DNA of 64,000 nucleotides, taken from NCBI RefSeq assembly GCF_041102575.1, contig NZ_JBGCUE010000009.1, positions 62,001 to 126,000 of the forward strand, in the 5' to 3' direction. Source of the stretch: Tenuifilum sp. 4138str. GTDB taxonomy: Bacteria; Bacteroidota; Bacteroidia; Bacteroidales; Tenuifilaceae. Below, in pieces: positions 1 through 11,200 of this stretch. Position numbers and translations under genes: made by a program. The notes under the pieces are model-generated. The model had not been told where the DNA came from and did not search any database. It was given only the letters and a program-made list of their open reading frames with translations. Numbering within the stretch: position 1 is the stretch's first letter; every line of letters starts with the position of its first letter.

Positions 1-524
1 CCGCTTACATAGAGAATCTCACGCGTTTTACGAGCCGAATCATCAGGAAAAATAACTGGGACAAACTCACGCTCCTGAATCTTGAATCTATCGGGGCGAT
101 AAAGCAGGGCCACGTCGATTCCGCGAGGGTCAGGCGACTCACGGTGAACCACTCTGTACTCAAACTTGCTGAGCGGGGTGTCGTTTACAAGCTTGTGGAG
201 CACAAAACCATTTTCAACCTCGCAAAGGCCAACCAGCACAGGAGGATCGAGTTCACCAACGGCCATTATCACCTTGTAAATACCATTGATTTTTGTCTCC
301 ATCTTGTTCCATGTCCAATAGCGCTGGCCAGTGGGGGTGAATTCATCGTCGCGGGTTAGCGAGTCGTCGAATGGGTCAAAAAGATTCTCGACATTATAGA
401 ACATCACCCTATGCCTTGATGCTGCCTGGTTTTGAGCAAGCATTAAAACGGGCAAGCCTGCCAAACAGACTAAAAAAACAAGCCTAAACAGGCAAAAAGC
501 TCGGTGTTGTAGGCTGCGTTTCAT
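1..524 (-). CDS. Endonuclease/exonuclease/phosphatase-family protein (5' part only)
   Basis: Partial gene: the ATG lies at 524 on the minus strand and the reading frame is open to the window edge, giving about 174 residues. An N-terminal hydrophobic stretch ending in LMLAQ looks like a signal peptide. It is followed by MFYNVENLFD, the typical first strand of Bacteroidota EEP-domain proteins (DNase I/Mg-dependent phosphodiesterase fold), then VGLCEVEN with the metal-binding Glu, and GIDVALLYRP, another conserved EEP strand. Such secreted proteins are usually annotated as EEP-domain nucleases or phosphatases; the substrate cannot be told. It starts 11 bp after the stop of the upstream lipoprotein gene, so the two are probably co-transcribed. 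The C-terminal catalytic Asp/His residues lie outside the window. Confidence 0.8.
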   Translation of the reverse strand, partial: MKRSLQHRAFCLFRLVFLVCLAGLPVLMLAQNQAASRHRVMFYNVENLFDPFDDSLTRDDEFTPTGQRYWTWNKMETKINGIYKVIMAVGELDPPVLVGLCEVENGFVLHKLVNDTPLSKFEYRVVHRESPDPRGIDVALLYRPDRFKIQEREFVPVIFPDDSARKTREILYVS

Positions 525-535
525 TCTCCAGAGGT

Positions 536-1978
536 TTACTCAACACGTTCAAAGGCTCCCAAATCGGGTTTACCATCGGCAAGTCGGTTAACACCCTTTA
601 AGTCGACTGGAAAACCTGTGGCAATAGTAATGTCACCTATATCCTTTGCTGGGCTAAGGGTATCGAGCTCAAAATTCCACCTGACAATATCCTTGAACCT
701 GGGGTCTTCGCGAATAACCCGGGTAAAATGCTCAGGGTCATTCAAGTTGTAGGTTGAAGGCACCCTAAGGATACAGTCCGAGAAAGAATAATTGAAATTA
801 GCATTAACCGGTTGGCCATTATACTTATAATCCAGTCCTAACTCATTGGATATGCTACCATAAATAATAGAATTAAAGAATGATGCCTCGTTCAAATCGC
901 GGGGTTCAACCAGAACCGGCCCACCAGGAACAAGTTGGTATGTATAGTAGTTGTTGAGCAGGAGCGCAGGCCCTTTCCGGAACATGTAGTCGCCCCAGTA
1001 GTTAGATATTGTGGTATGGTAAAACCGGTAAGCCCCCCCAAGGGTAAGAGCCACACTTGAGTAGGCAGCATTGTAAAAAAGGCAGTTGTCAACCTCCAAC
1101 TTTGCCCCACGGGCAAGCAGGTTAACGTAACTGGAATTGCCTATTTTGGAGTGTGAGAGCACAAGGGTTGGCACACCCGGTGTAAAGCAGGTATCAACCA
1201 TCAACCCAATAATGGCATTCCTAATATCAGCCCAAGCAATTGAGTTATTCCGGGAACCTGCACTCAACCACACCCCACCCCATTGTCCGCCTTTGTCGGT
1301 GTAATACTTTTCCAGTCTATCGCCCTGCATGGTTACTGGCAAGCTAGCCGAACCTTCAACCTTTAGGGTTCCCGCTACTACAAGCTGTGCGTTGTTATGG
1401 AAGTGTAATCGTGCTCCAGCAGGAATGGTAAGGGTAGCATTCTTATCCACAAAAAGGTAATCGTAAATCAGATGGGGTTTATTAACGGGGAAAACCGAAT
1501 CGGTTTCAATGGTTACCCCGTTATGCATGTAAACATCCTGCCCCCAGGCAACCAGCTTAACATCCTGGACGTTAGTATTGGTAACAAAAACTATGGAATC
1601 AGGTATTAGCAAGGGTGCATCGCCAAGGGTAGGATTAACGGTTACCTCAACCATAACAAAAAGGCTATCGCCGGAACGTAAAGGGATATCGTTCACCAAT
1701 GGGCCTGGGCGTCCATCAACATTTATTCTGTATGCCGACGTGCTGCCACCAGCCAACGACACTGACGAAATCCGCACATCGTTTTTACTCCTGTTGTAAA
1801 CCTTTAGGTAACGGGTTGATGAACCAATGGTGGTAAACACGGTATCGAACAGCACCGTATCGGTGCTAAAGGTTAGCTTGATTGATGGGCTGGACGAAAA
1901 GTTATCGTTTTCGCACGACCACAGCGCCAACAAAAACAGAATGACAACCCAAAACCGATTTAATCCCTTTTTAAACAT
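536..1978 (-). CDS. Beta-helix lipoprotein of unknown function
   Basis: About 480 residues. The N-terminus is a lipoprotein signal with lipobox LLALWSC, so the product is probably anchored in the outer membrane. After a Bacteroidota-style beta-sandwich region (about residues 30-150) there is a region of short repeating strands (about 160-420, with phrases such as LVVAGTLKVEGS and LLNNYYTYQL) typical of right-handed parallel beta-helix proteins. The C-terminus, with PAKDIGD and PDLGAFE, resembles the tail of choice-of-anchor Q / polysaccharide-lyase-like proteins. No catalytic motif is recognised. An in-frame TTG lies six bases upstream, but the ATG at 1978 gives a normal signal peptide. The EEP-family gene follows 11 bp downstream. 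A role in surface adhesion or glycan handling is only an inference. Confidence 0.72.
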   Translation of the reverse strand: MFKKGLNRFWVVILFLLALWSCENDNFSSSPSIKLTFSTDTVLFDTVFTTIGSSTRYLKVYNRSKNDVRISSVSLAGGSTSAYRINVDGRPGPLVNDIPLRSGDSLFVMVEVTVNPTLGDAPLLIPDSIVFVTNTNVQDVKLVAWGQDVYMHNGVTIETDSVFPVNKPHLIYDYLFVDKNATLTIPAGARLHFHNNAQLVVAGTLKVEGSASLPVTMQGDRLEKYYTDKGGQWGGVWLSAGSRNNSIAWADIRNAIIGLMVDTCFTPGVPTLVLSHSKIGNSSYVNLLARGAKLEVDNCLFYNAAYSSVALTLGGAYRFYHTTISNYWGDYMFRKGPALLLNNYYTYQLVPGGPVLVEPRDLNEASFFNSIIYGSISNELGLDYKYNGQPVNANFNYSFSDCILRVPSTYNLNDPEHFTRVIREDPRFKDIVRWNFELDTLSPAKDIGDITIATGFPVDLKGVNRLADGKPDLGAFERVE

Positions 1979-1997
1979 CAACAAAAAAATATTTTTC

Positions 1998-2005
1998 TAC
2001 TTTTG
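1998..2005 (+). promoter_or_regulatory. Putative -7 box (TACTTTTG) for the amidohydrolase gene
   Basis: Matches the Bacteroidota -7 consensus TAnnTTTG and sits 33 bp before the amidohydrolase ATG, in the gap between divergent genes. No -33 TTTG was found at the expected spacing, so this is a motif match only. Confidence 0.35.
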
Positions 2006-2038
2006 GTAAAAACTCACAACAAAGATAGCTTAACGGAA

Positions 2039-3679
2039 ATGAAGACAAGTTCATTATCAATATTTTTAACTTTAAGTATAGCTGTTATGGCATGCACTAA
2101 ACGGCAAAAAGCCGATTTAATTGTTACCAATGCAACGGTTTACACGGTTGACTCTGTATTCACAGTAGCTCAAAGCTTTGCTGTTAGCAATGGCAAAATA
2201 GTAGCCGTGGGAACAAACAATGAGACACTCTCAGCTTACTCTGCCGACAACATATTGGATCTAACTGGTAAATTTGTATACCCCGGATTTATTGATGCCC
2301 ACTGCCACTTTTTAGGTTACGGGCTAAACCTACCCAAGGCATGGCTTGCGGGGGCAAAATCGTGGAACGAGGTGGTTAACCGGCTGGTTGAGCACCAAAA
2401 CAAATACCCAACGGAATGGGTTGAAGGCAGGGGATGGAACCAGAACGAATGGGAAATCAAAGAGTTTCCAACCAACGAGTTACTCAATAAAGCTTTTCCA
2501 AACAAACCAGTTTTTATAGTTAGGATTGATGGCCATGCCGCCATTGCAAATAGGAAAGCGCTTGAATTAGCTGGCATAACTGCCAGTACTAAAATATCGG
2601 GTGGCGAAATAGTAGTTAAAAATGGCACACCCACAGGGGTTCTCATTGATAATGCCATGGAACTGATACGCATGCATATACCCACACCAAGTAAGGAACA
2701 AAAAGCGCAAGCTCTGCTAAATGCTCAGCAAAACTGTTTTGCCGTTGGGCTAACCGGCGTTCACGATGCCGGCCTCCATGCCGATGAGGTTGAACTTATC
2801 GACTCGTTGCAACAAGCAGGAAACCTTAAAATGCGCATTAATGCCATGCTTAACCCTACCCATGACAATTTTGAAAAGTACATCAGCAAGGGTATATATA
2901 GCACAGAGCGATTGACGGTTAGGTCGATAAAAATTTATGCCGATGGCGCATTGGGTTCACGTGGCGCACTGCTACTCAAGCCCTACACCGACAATCCTAA
3001 AACCCGCGGTATTCAGGTGGAACCAACTGAAAAACTTGATTCGGTTTGCAGCTTGGCATACAAGCATGGCTACCAGGTATGCACGCATTGCATTGGCGAT
3101 GCAGCCGTTAGGTTGATGCTTGATATTTACAGCAAGTACCTACCCAAAGGCAATGACCTAAGGTGGCGCATTGAGCACTCACAGGTGGTTGATCCAGCCG
3201 ATTTGCCGCGTTACGGTGAGTATGATGTAATCCCATCGGTTCAAACCACCCATGCCACATCGGACATGTTTTGGGCTGTTAACCGTCTGGGCGATAGGGT
3301 TAAGAATGCCTACGCCTACCAAAACCTTTTGGCGCAAAACGGATGGCTGCCCAACGGCAGCGATTTCCCGATTGAGGACATCAACCCGCTATATGGTTTT
3401 TACGCTGCCGTAGCGCGCAAAAACCTGAATGGTGAACCCCAGGAGGGATTTCAGATGGAAAATTCACTTACCCGCGAACAAGCCCTCCGAGCCATGACTA
3501 TTTGGGCTGCTAAGGCATGCTTTGAGGAAGATGTAAAGGGAAGTATTGAGGTTGGAAAGTTTGCTGATTTTGTGGTACTTGACCAGGATCTAATTAATTC
3601 CGAAATTAGTAATGTCCCTAAGGCTCAAGTTTTGCAGACCTTTATTAGCGGCAAGAATGTATTTACTAAAAACCAATGA
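2039..3679 (+). CDS. Amidohydrolase family 3 (YtcJ-like) lipoprotein
   Basis: About 546 residues. The ATG at 2039 gives a lipoprotein signal ending in AVMAC; a TTG-started extension upstream is unlikely. The mature protein begins with the composite beta-sandwich typical of amidohydrolases (ADLIVTNATVYTVDS), then YPGFIDAHCHF, the metal-binding HxH-type segment near residue 85, KIYADGALGSRG, the IGDAAV and RIEHSQ segments with metal-binding His residues, and GSDFPIE near residue 440 with the metal-linked Asp. This is the YtcJ / amidohydrolase-3 layout (metal-dependent hydrolysis of amide or related bonds). The true substrate is unknown. The lipoprotein signal places it in the periplasm or on the outer membrane. 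The GNAT gene overlaps its stop by 4 bp (ATGA), implying one transcript. Confidence 0.88.
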   Translation: MKTSSLSIFLTLSIAVMACTKRQKADLIVTNATVYTVDSVFTVAQSFAVSNGKIVAVGTNNETLSAYSADNILDLTGKFVYPGFIDAHCHFLGYGLNLPKAWLAGAKSWNEVVNRLVEHQNKYPTEWVEGRGWNQNEWEIKEFPTNELLNKAFPNKPVFIVRIDGHAAIANRKALELAGITASTKISGGEIVVKNGTPTGVLIDNAMELIRMHIPTPSKEQKAQALLNAQQNCFAVGLTGVHDAGLHADEVELIDSLQQAGNLKMRINAMLNPTHDNFEKYISKGIYSTERLTVRSIKIYADGALGSRGALLLKPYTDNPKTRGIQVEPTEKLDSVCSLAYKHGYQVCTHCIGDAAVRLMLDIYSKYLPKGNDLRWRIEHSQVVDPADLPRYGEYDVIPSVQTTHATSDMFWAVNRLGDRVKNAYAYQNLLAQNGWLPNGSDFPIEDINPLYGFYAAVARKNLNGEPQEGFQMENSLTREQALRAMTIWAAKACFEEDVKGSIEVGKFADFVVLDQDLINSEISNVPKAQVLQTFISGKNVFTKNQ

Positions 3680-4146
3680 TGATAGAAATAGTAAAAGCAA
3701 ACAAAAGCAACCTGCTTGAGGTACTTTACATCATAAGGGAGTGTTCCAGGCAACTGATAGAGAAGGGAGTTAAGTACTGGAACAACAGCCTGGCCGACAG
3801 CTTTGAAATATCCACCGATATTGAATCGGGCTACATCTACCTTATCAAATACAACTATGTACCAGTAGGTACTATTACCTTGAGGTTTTTATCTGAAAAT
3901 GAGAGTTTACAGCTTGAAAGGCTTGCTATATTCCCGGCATTCCAAAAGAAAGGGCTAGGTCAAAAACTCATCGAATTTGCAAAGGAAACTGCCAGGAAAA
4001 AAGGAGTAAAAAAGATACTTGGCTCAATTCCAGTTGACGATGCCGACCTAATACACCTTCTGGAACAGAATAATTTTGTAAAAAAAGGCGAAAGTATCCC
4101 AGTTGAAATAAGTCCAATTGCAGTTGAACTTGAACTATTACAATAG
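3676..4146 (+). CDS. GNAT-family N-acetyltransferase
   Basis: 156 residues, the usual size of a stand-alone GNAT domain. The strand LQLERLAIFPAFQKKGLG followed by the helix QKLIEFAKETARKKG is the classical acetyl-CoA binding motif A (R/Q-x-x-G-x-G/A type, here QKKGLG). The C-terminal LLEQNNFVKKGE is the usual motif B helix and strand. It would transfer an acetyl group from acetyl-CoA to an amine; the acceptor is not predictable. The start codon overlaps the amidohydrolase stop (ATGA) so translation is probably coupled. A second ATG immediately follows (3679), making MM or M starts equally possible. Confidence 0.85.
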   Translation: MMIEIVKANKSNLLEVLYIIRECSRQLIEKGVKYWNNSLADSFEISTDIESGYIYLIKYNYVPVGTITLRFLSENESLQLERLAIFPAFQKKGLGQKLIEFAKETARKKGVKKILGSIPVDDADLIHLLEQNNFVKKGESIPVEISPIAVELELLQ

Positions 4147-4214
4147 TTCAAAAAAAGGAAATTCCACCAACACCTGAATTGAAAAACCCGAAAGTAGTAT
4201 TATTCAAAAAAATG

Positions 4215-5198
4215 CTAGAATGTTGGGCATGGTAGTGCCTTCCATCGCTTACGGACAACTGTTTTAAAGGTCATGGCCAACGATATCTCATGCGACCCGC
4301 CAGAACCTATCCCTAACCTCGATATGGTAAAGTCATAGCTGTAACCTACGCTCAGATTATCAAACTTGTATCCAACCATAAAGGCCAGGGCATCGATACG
4401 TTTATTCACTTTACCCTTGGGCATCCCTCTCCACCAAAACCCAAAACTCAACGGCTCATTCATGAAGTATAGCCCCAAATCGAGCTGCTTATACTCGCCT
4501 TGCACCCTAAAGTTAAATGCTCCGGTTATACTTTGCTCTATTTTACTCATCAAAAACCCCTTGGTAATATACCTGTAACCGCCGTAGAGGGAGAACTTGA
4601 AAGGAGTTCGAGCCTCATCGTTGTAAAATGAGTTTACCGGCTTAAGCATATGATCCCAGGTAAAACCCACCCAGGTGTTATAGGAATACATCATGAGCGA
4701 TGATGAAACATCGATATCCCAAACAACTGATTTACCTGGATATATCAGCGATGTAGGCGGAGCAGGATCAAGGGCTAGCTGATCGCCAAAAGTTAGGTCG
4801 AAGAAGTTTATCGAAATCTGCTGGATGTAAAAGCCTAAACCGGGTCGCAGGTGAATATCGGGAGTTGGGGTAAAATCGTATGAGTATAGCGTACCCATTC
4901 GGGTATTGCCGTAATTACCAGCACCAGCCTGATCGCGTTGTGCAATAAGCCCGAAGCCGCTATGAAAAACACTCATATTGTAATCCCATGAAACGCCATA
5001 GGTATGAAACCCCTTTGGCACGCCCATCCATTGGTTGCGGTAGTTAGCAACCGCTCTTTGTCCGGGTACACCTCCAGCAAACGAAGGGCCTAGATACAAT
5101 GGATTGGAATAGAACTGGGTAAAATGCGTATCCTGTGCATGCACTCCGATAGCACCAGCACTCAAAATCAAAATCAAACCAAAAAAAACTCTTTTCAT
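4215..5198 (-). CDS. PorP/SprF-family type IX secretion membrane protein
   Basis: 327 residues with a cleavable signal peptide (GVHAQ) followed at once by DTHFTQFYSNPLYLGPSFAG, the hallmark start of PorP/SprF proteins, then the NYRNQW segment that is conserved in the family. The remainder is rich in alternating aromatic strands, as in an outer-membrane beta-barrel. PorP/SprF proteins are needed for export or surface fixation of T9SS cargo carrying a type B C-terminal domain. The gene lies 7 bp downstream of the giant type B cargo gene, so it is very probably its dedicated partner and in the same transcript. The C-terminus is somewhat unusual, ending in PCPTF rather than an aromatic strand. 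Confidence 0.93.
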   Translation of the reverse strand: MKRVFFGLILILSAGAIGVHAQDTHFTQFYSNPLYLGPSFAGGVPGQRAVANYRNQWMGVPKGFHTYGVSWDYNMSVFHSGFGLIAQRDQAGAGNYGNTRMGTLYSYDFTPTPDIHLRPGLGFYIQQISINFFDLTFGDQLALDPAPPTSLIYPGKSVVWDIDVSSSLMMYSYNTWVGFTWDHMLKPVNSFYNDEARTPFKFSLYGGYRYITKGFLMSKIEQSITGAFNFRVQGEYKQLDLGLYFMNEPLSFGFWWRGMPKGKVNKRIDALAFMVGYKFDNLSVGYSYDFTISRLGIGSGGSHEISLAMTFKTVVRKRWKALPCPTF

Positions 5199-5205
5199 AG
5201 CTCAA

Positions 5206-8200
5206 CTACCTTAACAATGTAACAGTTCCACGCTGATCAAATACTTTTCCGTTTGTAAATGTTCCTATTGCGCGCCAAACATAAACTCCCTGTTCAGCCA
5301 AACGGCCGTTAATATAGCCATCCCATCCCACTTTCACGTCGGAAGAGGTAAACACTTGCTCACCCCATCGGGTAAAAATCATCAGCTTGTACTCAACCAC
5401 ACCGTAGTGAATGGGGTGGAACACCTCATTCTTCATATCATGCTCATCGTAAGCGCCACCATTTGGCCCACTGGGGTTAGGTTTAAATGCATCAGGGAAC
5501 TTCACGTAACCAATACCCTCAACCCAAACAGCAGGATACTTTGATATTGAATCCATACAAATGGCATCGCTATACTTTCTTTCAGCCCAAAGTGAAATTC
5601 GGAATTCACCCATTTCCTTGTAGGTATGAGTAGGATCTTTCCGGTTGATATACTTTGTTCCATCGCCCATATCCCAATCGTACGAACATGAATCGCAATC
5701 GGTTGTAAGATTCTGTAACCGTACGGTAGCATCGGGCAACATTACCCGTGAAGGGTAAGCATCAAAATCGGCATTGGGCATTGGGTAAACGTGAATTATC
5801 CCGTAGGAAAAGCTTTCACCACCCTCGCCCGATGCTCTTAGTTTAACCCTGTAGTAACCCGGATTCTGGAAAACATGAACAGGTTGGAATTCCTTTACTG
5901 TTGGACTACCATCATCAAAATCCCACTCGTACTCCTCACCGTAAAGCGAGTTGTTAACAAAATGAACCTCGTGGGGTGCACATCCGTTAGCCATGCTCTG
6001 TGTAAAACTGGAAATTGGCTTTGGCGGCATCAGGTACACAATCTTTGAGGTTGAGTCCTTACAGTGAGGGCTGTTTATTACAAGTGAAACATCGTAGGTA
6101 AACCCTTTTTCCTTATGTCCCCAACGGGTATAGGTATGTGTTCCGGGATTTTTCTCTGTGCTTGTAGTATTGTCGTCAAAATACCACTTGTAACTCCAGG
6201 TATCGGCTGCAGGGGCCGATTGGTTAATTATGGTAAAGGTATTATCAGGAAACTCCTTGAGTGGGGGCTCAACACCTATTAACGCCCTAGGTGTAGCCCA
6301 AACGGTAATTTGCTTCACGGTATCGTCAACACAGTCGAACTCAGAACGGGCGGTTAGCTTTACATTGAAAACCTTATCGTTTTCAGTTTCATTCAGGAAC
6401 GACTGTGATGGGTTGGTGGATGATGAGGTAAACCCATCGTCAAAATCCCATGTAAACAGCATTGCATTGGTGGACAGGTTGGAGAACTGCACGTCGTGTG
6501 GGCTACAGCTTTGGTAACCCGGGGTAACATCAAAATTGGCAGTAACATGTGGAAATACCTGAATGGTTTGCGACACGGCATCGTCGCAGCTGTAATTATT
6601 TATGGCATGCAGCCAAATTTGATACGATTGGGTAATACTTTGGTTATTATCGAATACATGTACCATGTTCAGCGGCGAGGTTGTTGTACTATCGGCACCA
6701 TCGCCAAAATCGTAATGGTAGGTTAGGTTTGAACCCAACGTTTTATTCTCAATTTCAACATTAAATGGTGGGCAAGAGATGTAATTACTTTTTAGTTCCA
6801 TGGCTGCAACTGGACGAGGGAATACTGTTACATCCTTTTTAACCGAGTCGGTACATCCGTGCTCACTGGTTGCTTTAAGCGTTATGGTAAAGTTCTTTTC
6901 ATTTTGGGTTGATGTATTCCTATACTCCTGCTCAACATTAGCAGAATAGGCATAATTGCCATCACCAAGGTTCCAAACATATTGGTTATTGGCGCTAAAG
7001 GATTGGGTTTGATTGATAAACTGAACCAGATGCGGAGTACAACCGGTTGGGTTATAGGTAAAGTCGGGGTAGATACGTGGGTATATGCTTAGTGGCAACT
7101 CAAGGGTATCGGCACAGTTCGTATCGTCCTTATACTGTGTTACTAGAGTAACCGTGGGGTTTTGGATGGTTAATCCGGAGTTGGTATAGGTATGCATTCC
7201 GGGTTGCTCATCATTGGTTGTGGGGGAGCCATCGCCAAAGTTCCAGCTATACTGGTATAAGGATGAAGTGGAAGTGTTATTAAAACTAATATTAACCGGA
7301 GAGCAACCGGCGGTTTTATCCCACGTAAAGGCTGCTTCAACCTTGGGGTTTACTGTAATTGTTCGGCTTATACTATCGCTACAACCTATTGCATTTTTGG
7401 ATTTGAGCCATACTGTATAGGTAGCGAGATTATCCTTACTAGTATTGATAAAACCTATTCCCTGAGGGGAGGTTTCCGTTGATCGCATTCCGTTGCCAAA
7501 ATCCCATGTATAGCTACCCAAACCAGTAGAACTGTTAGCAAAATTAACCGTTAGCGGAGTACATCCCCTATCGGAATCTAAATTAAAATCAGCAATTACC
7601 TTGGGGTAAATATCAATAAATGGGACGCTTTTAGCGCTAGAGCAGGTTAGTCCGCTATTGGTATGCGACTGCGTTGCGGTTAGAGTTATTGTTGGTTTAA
7701 TAATGGTGTTAGGTAAGTCATTATCGAAGGTATATACATGGGAAAGGGTTGGACGTGCAGTGGTTTGCTGCTGGGGCACACCGCCCAATGAGTAACCATA
7801 GTCCCAGCTAAAATTGGTCCCATTAAGCGATGTATTGGTAAAGTTCACATTGAAAGGCACGCAAATACTATCATATAGCATTGTAAAATCTGCCTCAACC
7901 CTAGGATGAATGGTTACTGGAACTTCTACTGATTTTGAGCACCCATTAGCATTAGTTGCCCACAGGGTAACGTTGAACGGCTTATCGGTTGATGTTCTAT
8001 TATCAAAATCGTGCGTGATATTATCCTGTAGGGTTGTGGCAAACGATTGTCCATCGGCAAAATCCCAGTAGTAGAGCAAATTGCCCCCGGTTGAACTATT
8101 GGTAAACTCAATAGGTGAGCCAGGGCATGCAAACTGCGATAAAGCACTTGCTTGAGGTACAACATGGGGATAAACAGTTAAGGTTTTGGTAACAGGTTGA

Positions 8201-11200
8201 CTCACACAATTACCATTTGCATTTGAGGTAATCAGTGAAATTGTATGGGTTTTAATATTGTCGGGGTCTGAGTTATCGGCCTGGTATGTAAATGGAGTTC
8301 CATTGGTGCGATTCTCGTTGGGGAAAAGTCCGTCGAATGTCCATTGGTACTGGGTAGCACCAACGCCTGTGGGCGTAAAGGTAACATTGAATGGAGTACA
8401 ATTACCATCCATTTGCATGGTAAAACCATTGGTAAGCTTGGGGTGAACCGTAACCGTTCTGGTTTCGGAATCGGAGCAGCCGTGAATGTTTGACACGGTT
8501 AGGTTAACAGTATATGGTTTACTATTTTGCGTATCGTCGTTATTAAAGGTATGCGAAACCGTTTGAAGGTTTGAGGTAAGGCCATCGCCAAAGCTCCAGC
8601 TTGTGAACTGGGGGTGATTGGTTGTTCCATTTACATAACTGTTGCTTACAAAATTAATCGATGCACCCTCGCAAATGGTTTGGTCAACACTAGGAGTAAA
8701 GCTGGCGGTTACAGCCGGGTAAACCCTTACCGGTATCGCAGAGTTATCGGTACAACCAGCATTATTGCGCACCCTGAGCGATACGTTGTATAGCTTCTCG
8801 GCGCCTGTTAGGTTGTCCTGGGTGCGCGGAATAACTGATGGTACATTTGCCGATGTATAGGTTTGATCAGTATTGCCATCGCCATCAAAATCGAACTCGT
8901 ACTGGCTTATACCAGGGTGAGTGGTTAAATATATATTGTAGCTATGAGGGGCGCATCCTGCAAGGTTATCGATACTAAACTCTGGTTTTATATAGGGATA
9001 AACGGTAAGCGTTTTGGTAACTGCCGATTGGCAACCATGTTCCGAAATTGCTATTAATGAAATGTTAAAAGGTTTATCGGATCCGGTAGTGTTAGTAAAT
9101 ACATGTGAAGGCGAAACCTCCATTGATGTTGATCCATCGCCGAAGCTCCACTGGTATGAACCGTTGGTTAATGCTGAACCTCCAGTGTAGGTGCTAGTAT
9201 TAGTCAAGGTTAGCGATGCTGGGTTACACTGTGCACCTGCAGGTAAATTGAAATTGGCAGTAACTTCAGGGTAAATAGGTATGGGCAAATCTAACTGCTT
9301 TGAACGTGTGCAGCCAGCACTGTTGGTTACGGTAAGTACAGGCTGGAAGTTTCGGGAAGTACCGCTTTGGTTTACTTCCTGGCGTGTAAACACGCTTTGC
9401 TGACCAGTCTGAGTGTAGGTTGCATCTGGTGTACCATTACTATCCCAATCCCACTGGAACTGGTTAATACCGGGAAACTTCTGAACGGTAAAATTTAAAT
9501 CGACTGGCGAGCAGTTACCTGTGGGTGTTACAGAGAATTGTGCATCGACAAATGGCTGAACCGTAACCGGGAATGGACTAGAGAGGTACTCGCAACCATA
9601 CTGGTTTAAAGCCTTAAAACGAATGTTGTAGGTATGGGCAAAAGCATCGTTATTCTGCAGCTGGTATGTTGTACTTTGCTGGGTTGATATAATGTTTGTA
9701 TTTGCGCCGTCAATCAAATGCCACTCAAAGGTAGTGGCATTGGTTACATTGGTTGCAGCAAGATTTACATCTAAGGGGGAACACGTTAAATCGCCACTTG
9801 CGTTTACGTTAACATTTGCTGCAGGAGTGGGATTTACTGTTATGGTTTGAGGGTACTCGTCAATGCAGCCTCCGCTATTCTGAACCCTCAACCTGATGGT
9901 AGTGTGTAGCGGGCTGCCCCCGCTATTTGTTTTACTGAAAGTCCAGTTTGCAGGATCGGTGCTATCAAAAGCACCATCACCATCCTTATCCCACTGCCAG
10001 GAGGTAATCCCTCCTGTGCTATTGTTTGTTACCAAAACACTAAATGGCGAGCAGCCTGTTACCCGCTCAACAGCAAAGTTTGCCCTTATGTAGGGTTGCA
10101 CGGTAACAGGTACTGGCTTTGTAACTGAGCAAAAGTTATACTTGTCGGTAAGGGTAAGCTGAGCGTTGTAAGGAGTTGGAGCACTATTGTAGTTGTAATA
10201 GGTGTGAGCCGGGTCGGGTGAAGCCGAAGTTGCCCCATCGCCAAAATCCCAGCGGAACGTTGCCGTTCCATGGTTTCCGGTTGGATTTGCCTTAAAGTTC
10301 ACAGTAAGCGGATGGCAGTTATTGGGGTCGGACTTGCTATCAATTACCGGACTAATATCGATGTGCGGGTATACCAGAATATCTTTCTTAAACGACTTAA
10401 CACAGATACCCGTATTATCGGTTACTACTAACGATAGGGTATATCGCAAGGTATCGGTAGTATTATTTAAGAATGGAGCTGATGGGGTAAATGTTACATT
10501 GTTGTTTGTCCCCTCGCCCGGATCATCTATATCGCCATCGTTGTTAAAGTCCCAAACGTTACTGGCAGCACCTACTGAATTGTTAATGATTTGAGGGCTA
10601 AAAGGAGCACAGCCAGCAAACTGGTCGGTTGTGAAGCTTGGAACTACAGGTTCCGAGACCAGAAAGTTAACCTCGCGGGTATCAGAAAGGCCGCATGCCC
10701 CACTAACAGTAACGTTATACTTTATGGAATGTGTAATGTTGGAGGCAACTGGTGTTGGGCTTGAAGGATTATCGAGAAAATCGTGAGGCGTCCATTGGTA
10801 TTGGGTTCCTCCACTGGCATAGAGCTGACGCGACTCGCCCCAGCAAATTTTATTACCACCAGCCTCATTAACCACCACAAATGCATTGGGGTTAAATGAG
10901 TTAAAATCGGAAAAATACCCGTAAAAAGCATCGGCATTAGGGTGTCCGTTTAGAATACCTAAATGGAAAACATCCTTTTCATTGGCAAGCAGGTATGCCT
11001 CATCGACCCCAGCCTGAATGTTATCGGCCTTGAACCGGGCAAAACGCCACTGATTGAACGGAGCGGTTGCTCCCACATCCTGATAGCTGGCAGGGTCATT
11101 GATCCCTGGAACTATTGCAGTAACATCGTTGCCGTTCTTGTCGTATAGCTTAAAGCCATCCTCGGCTCCCTTGCGGACAAGGATGTTCATGTAAAATTCA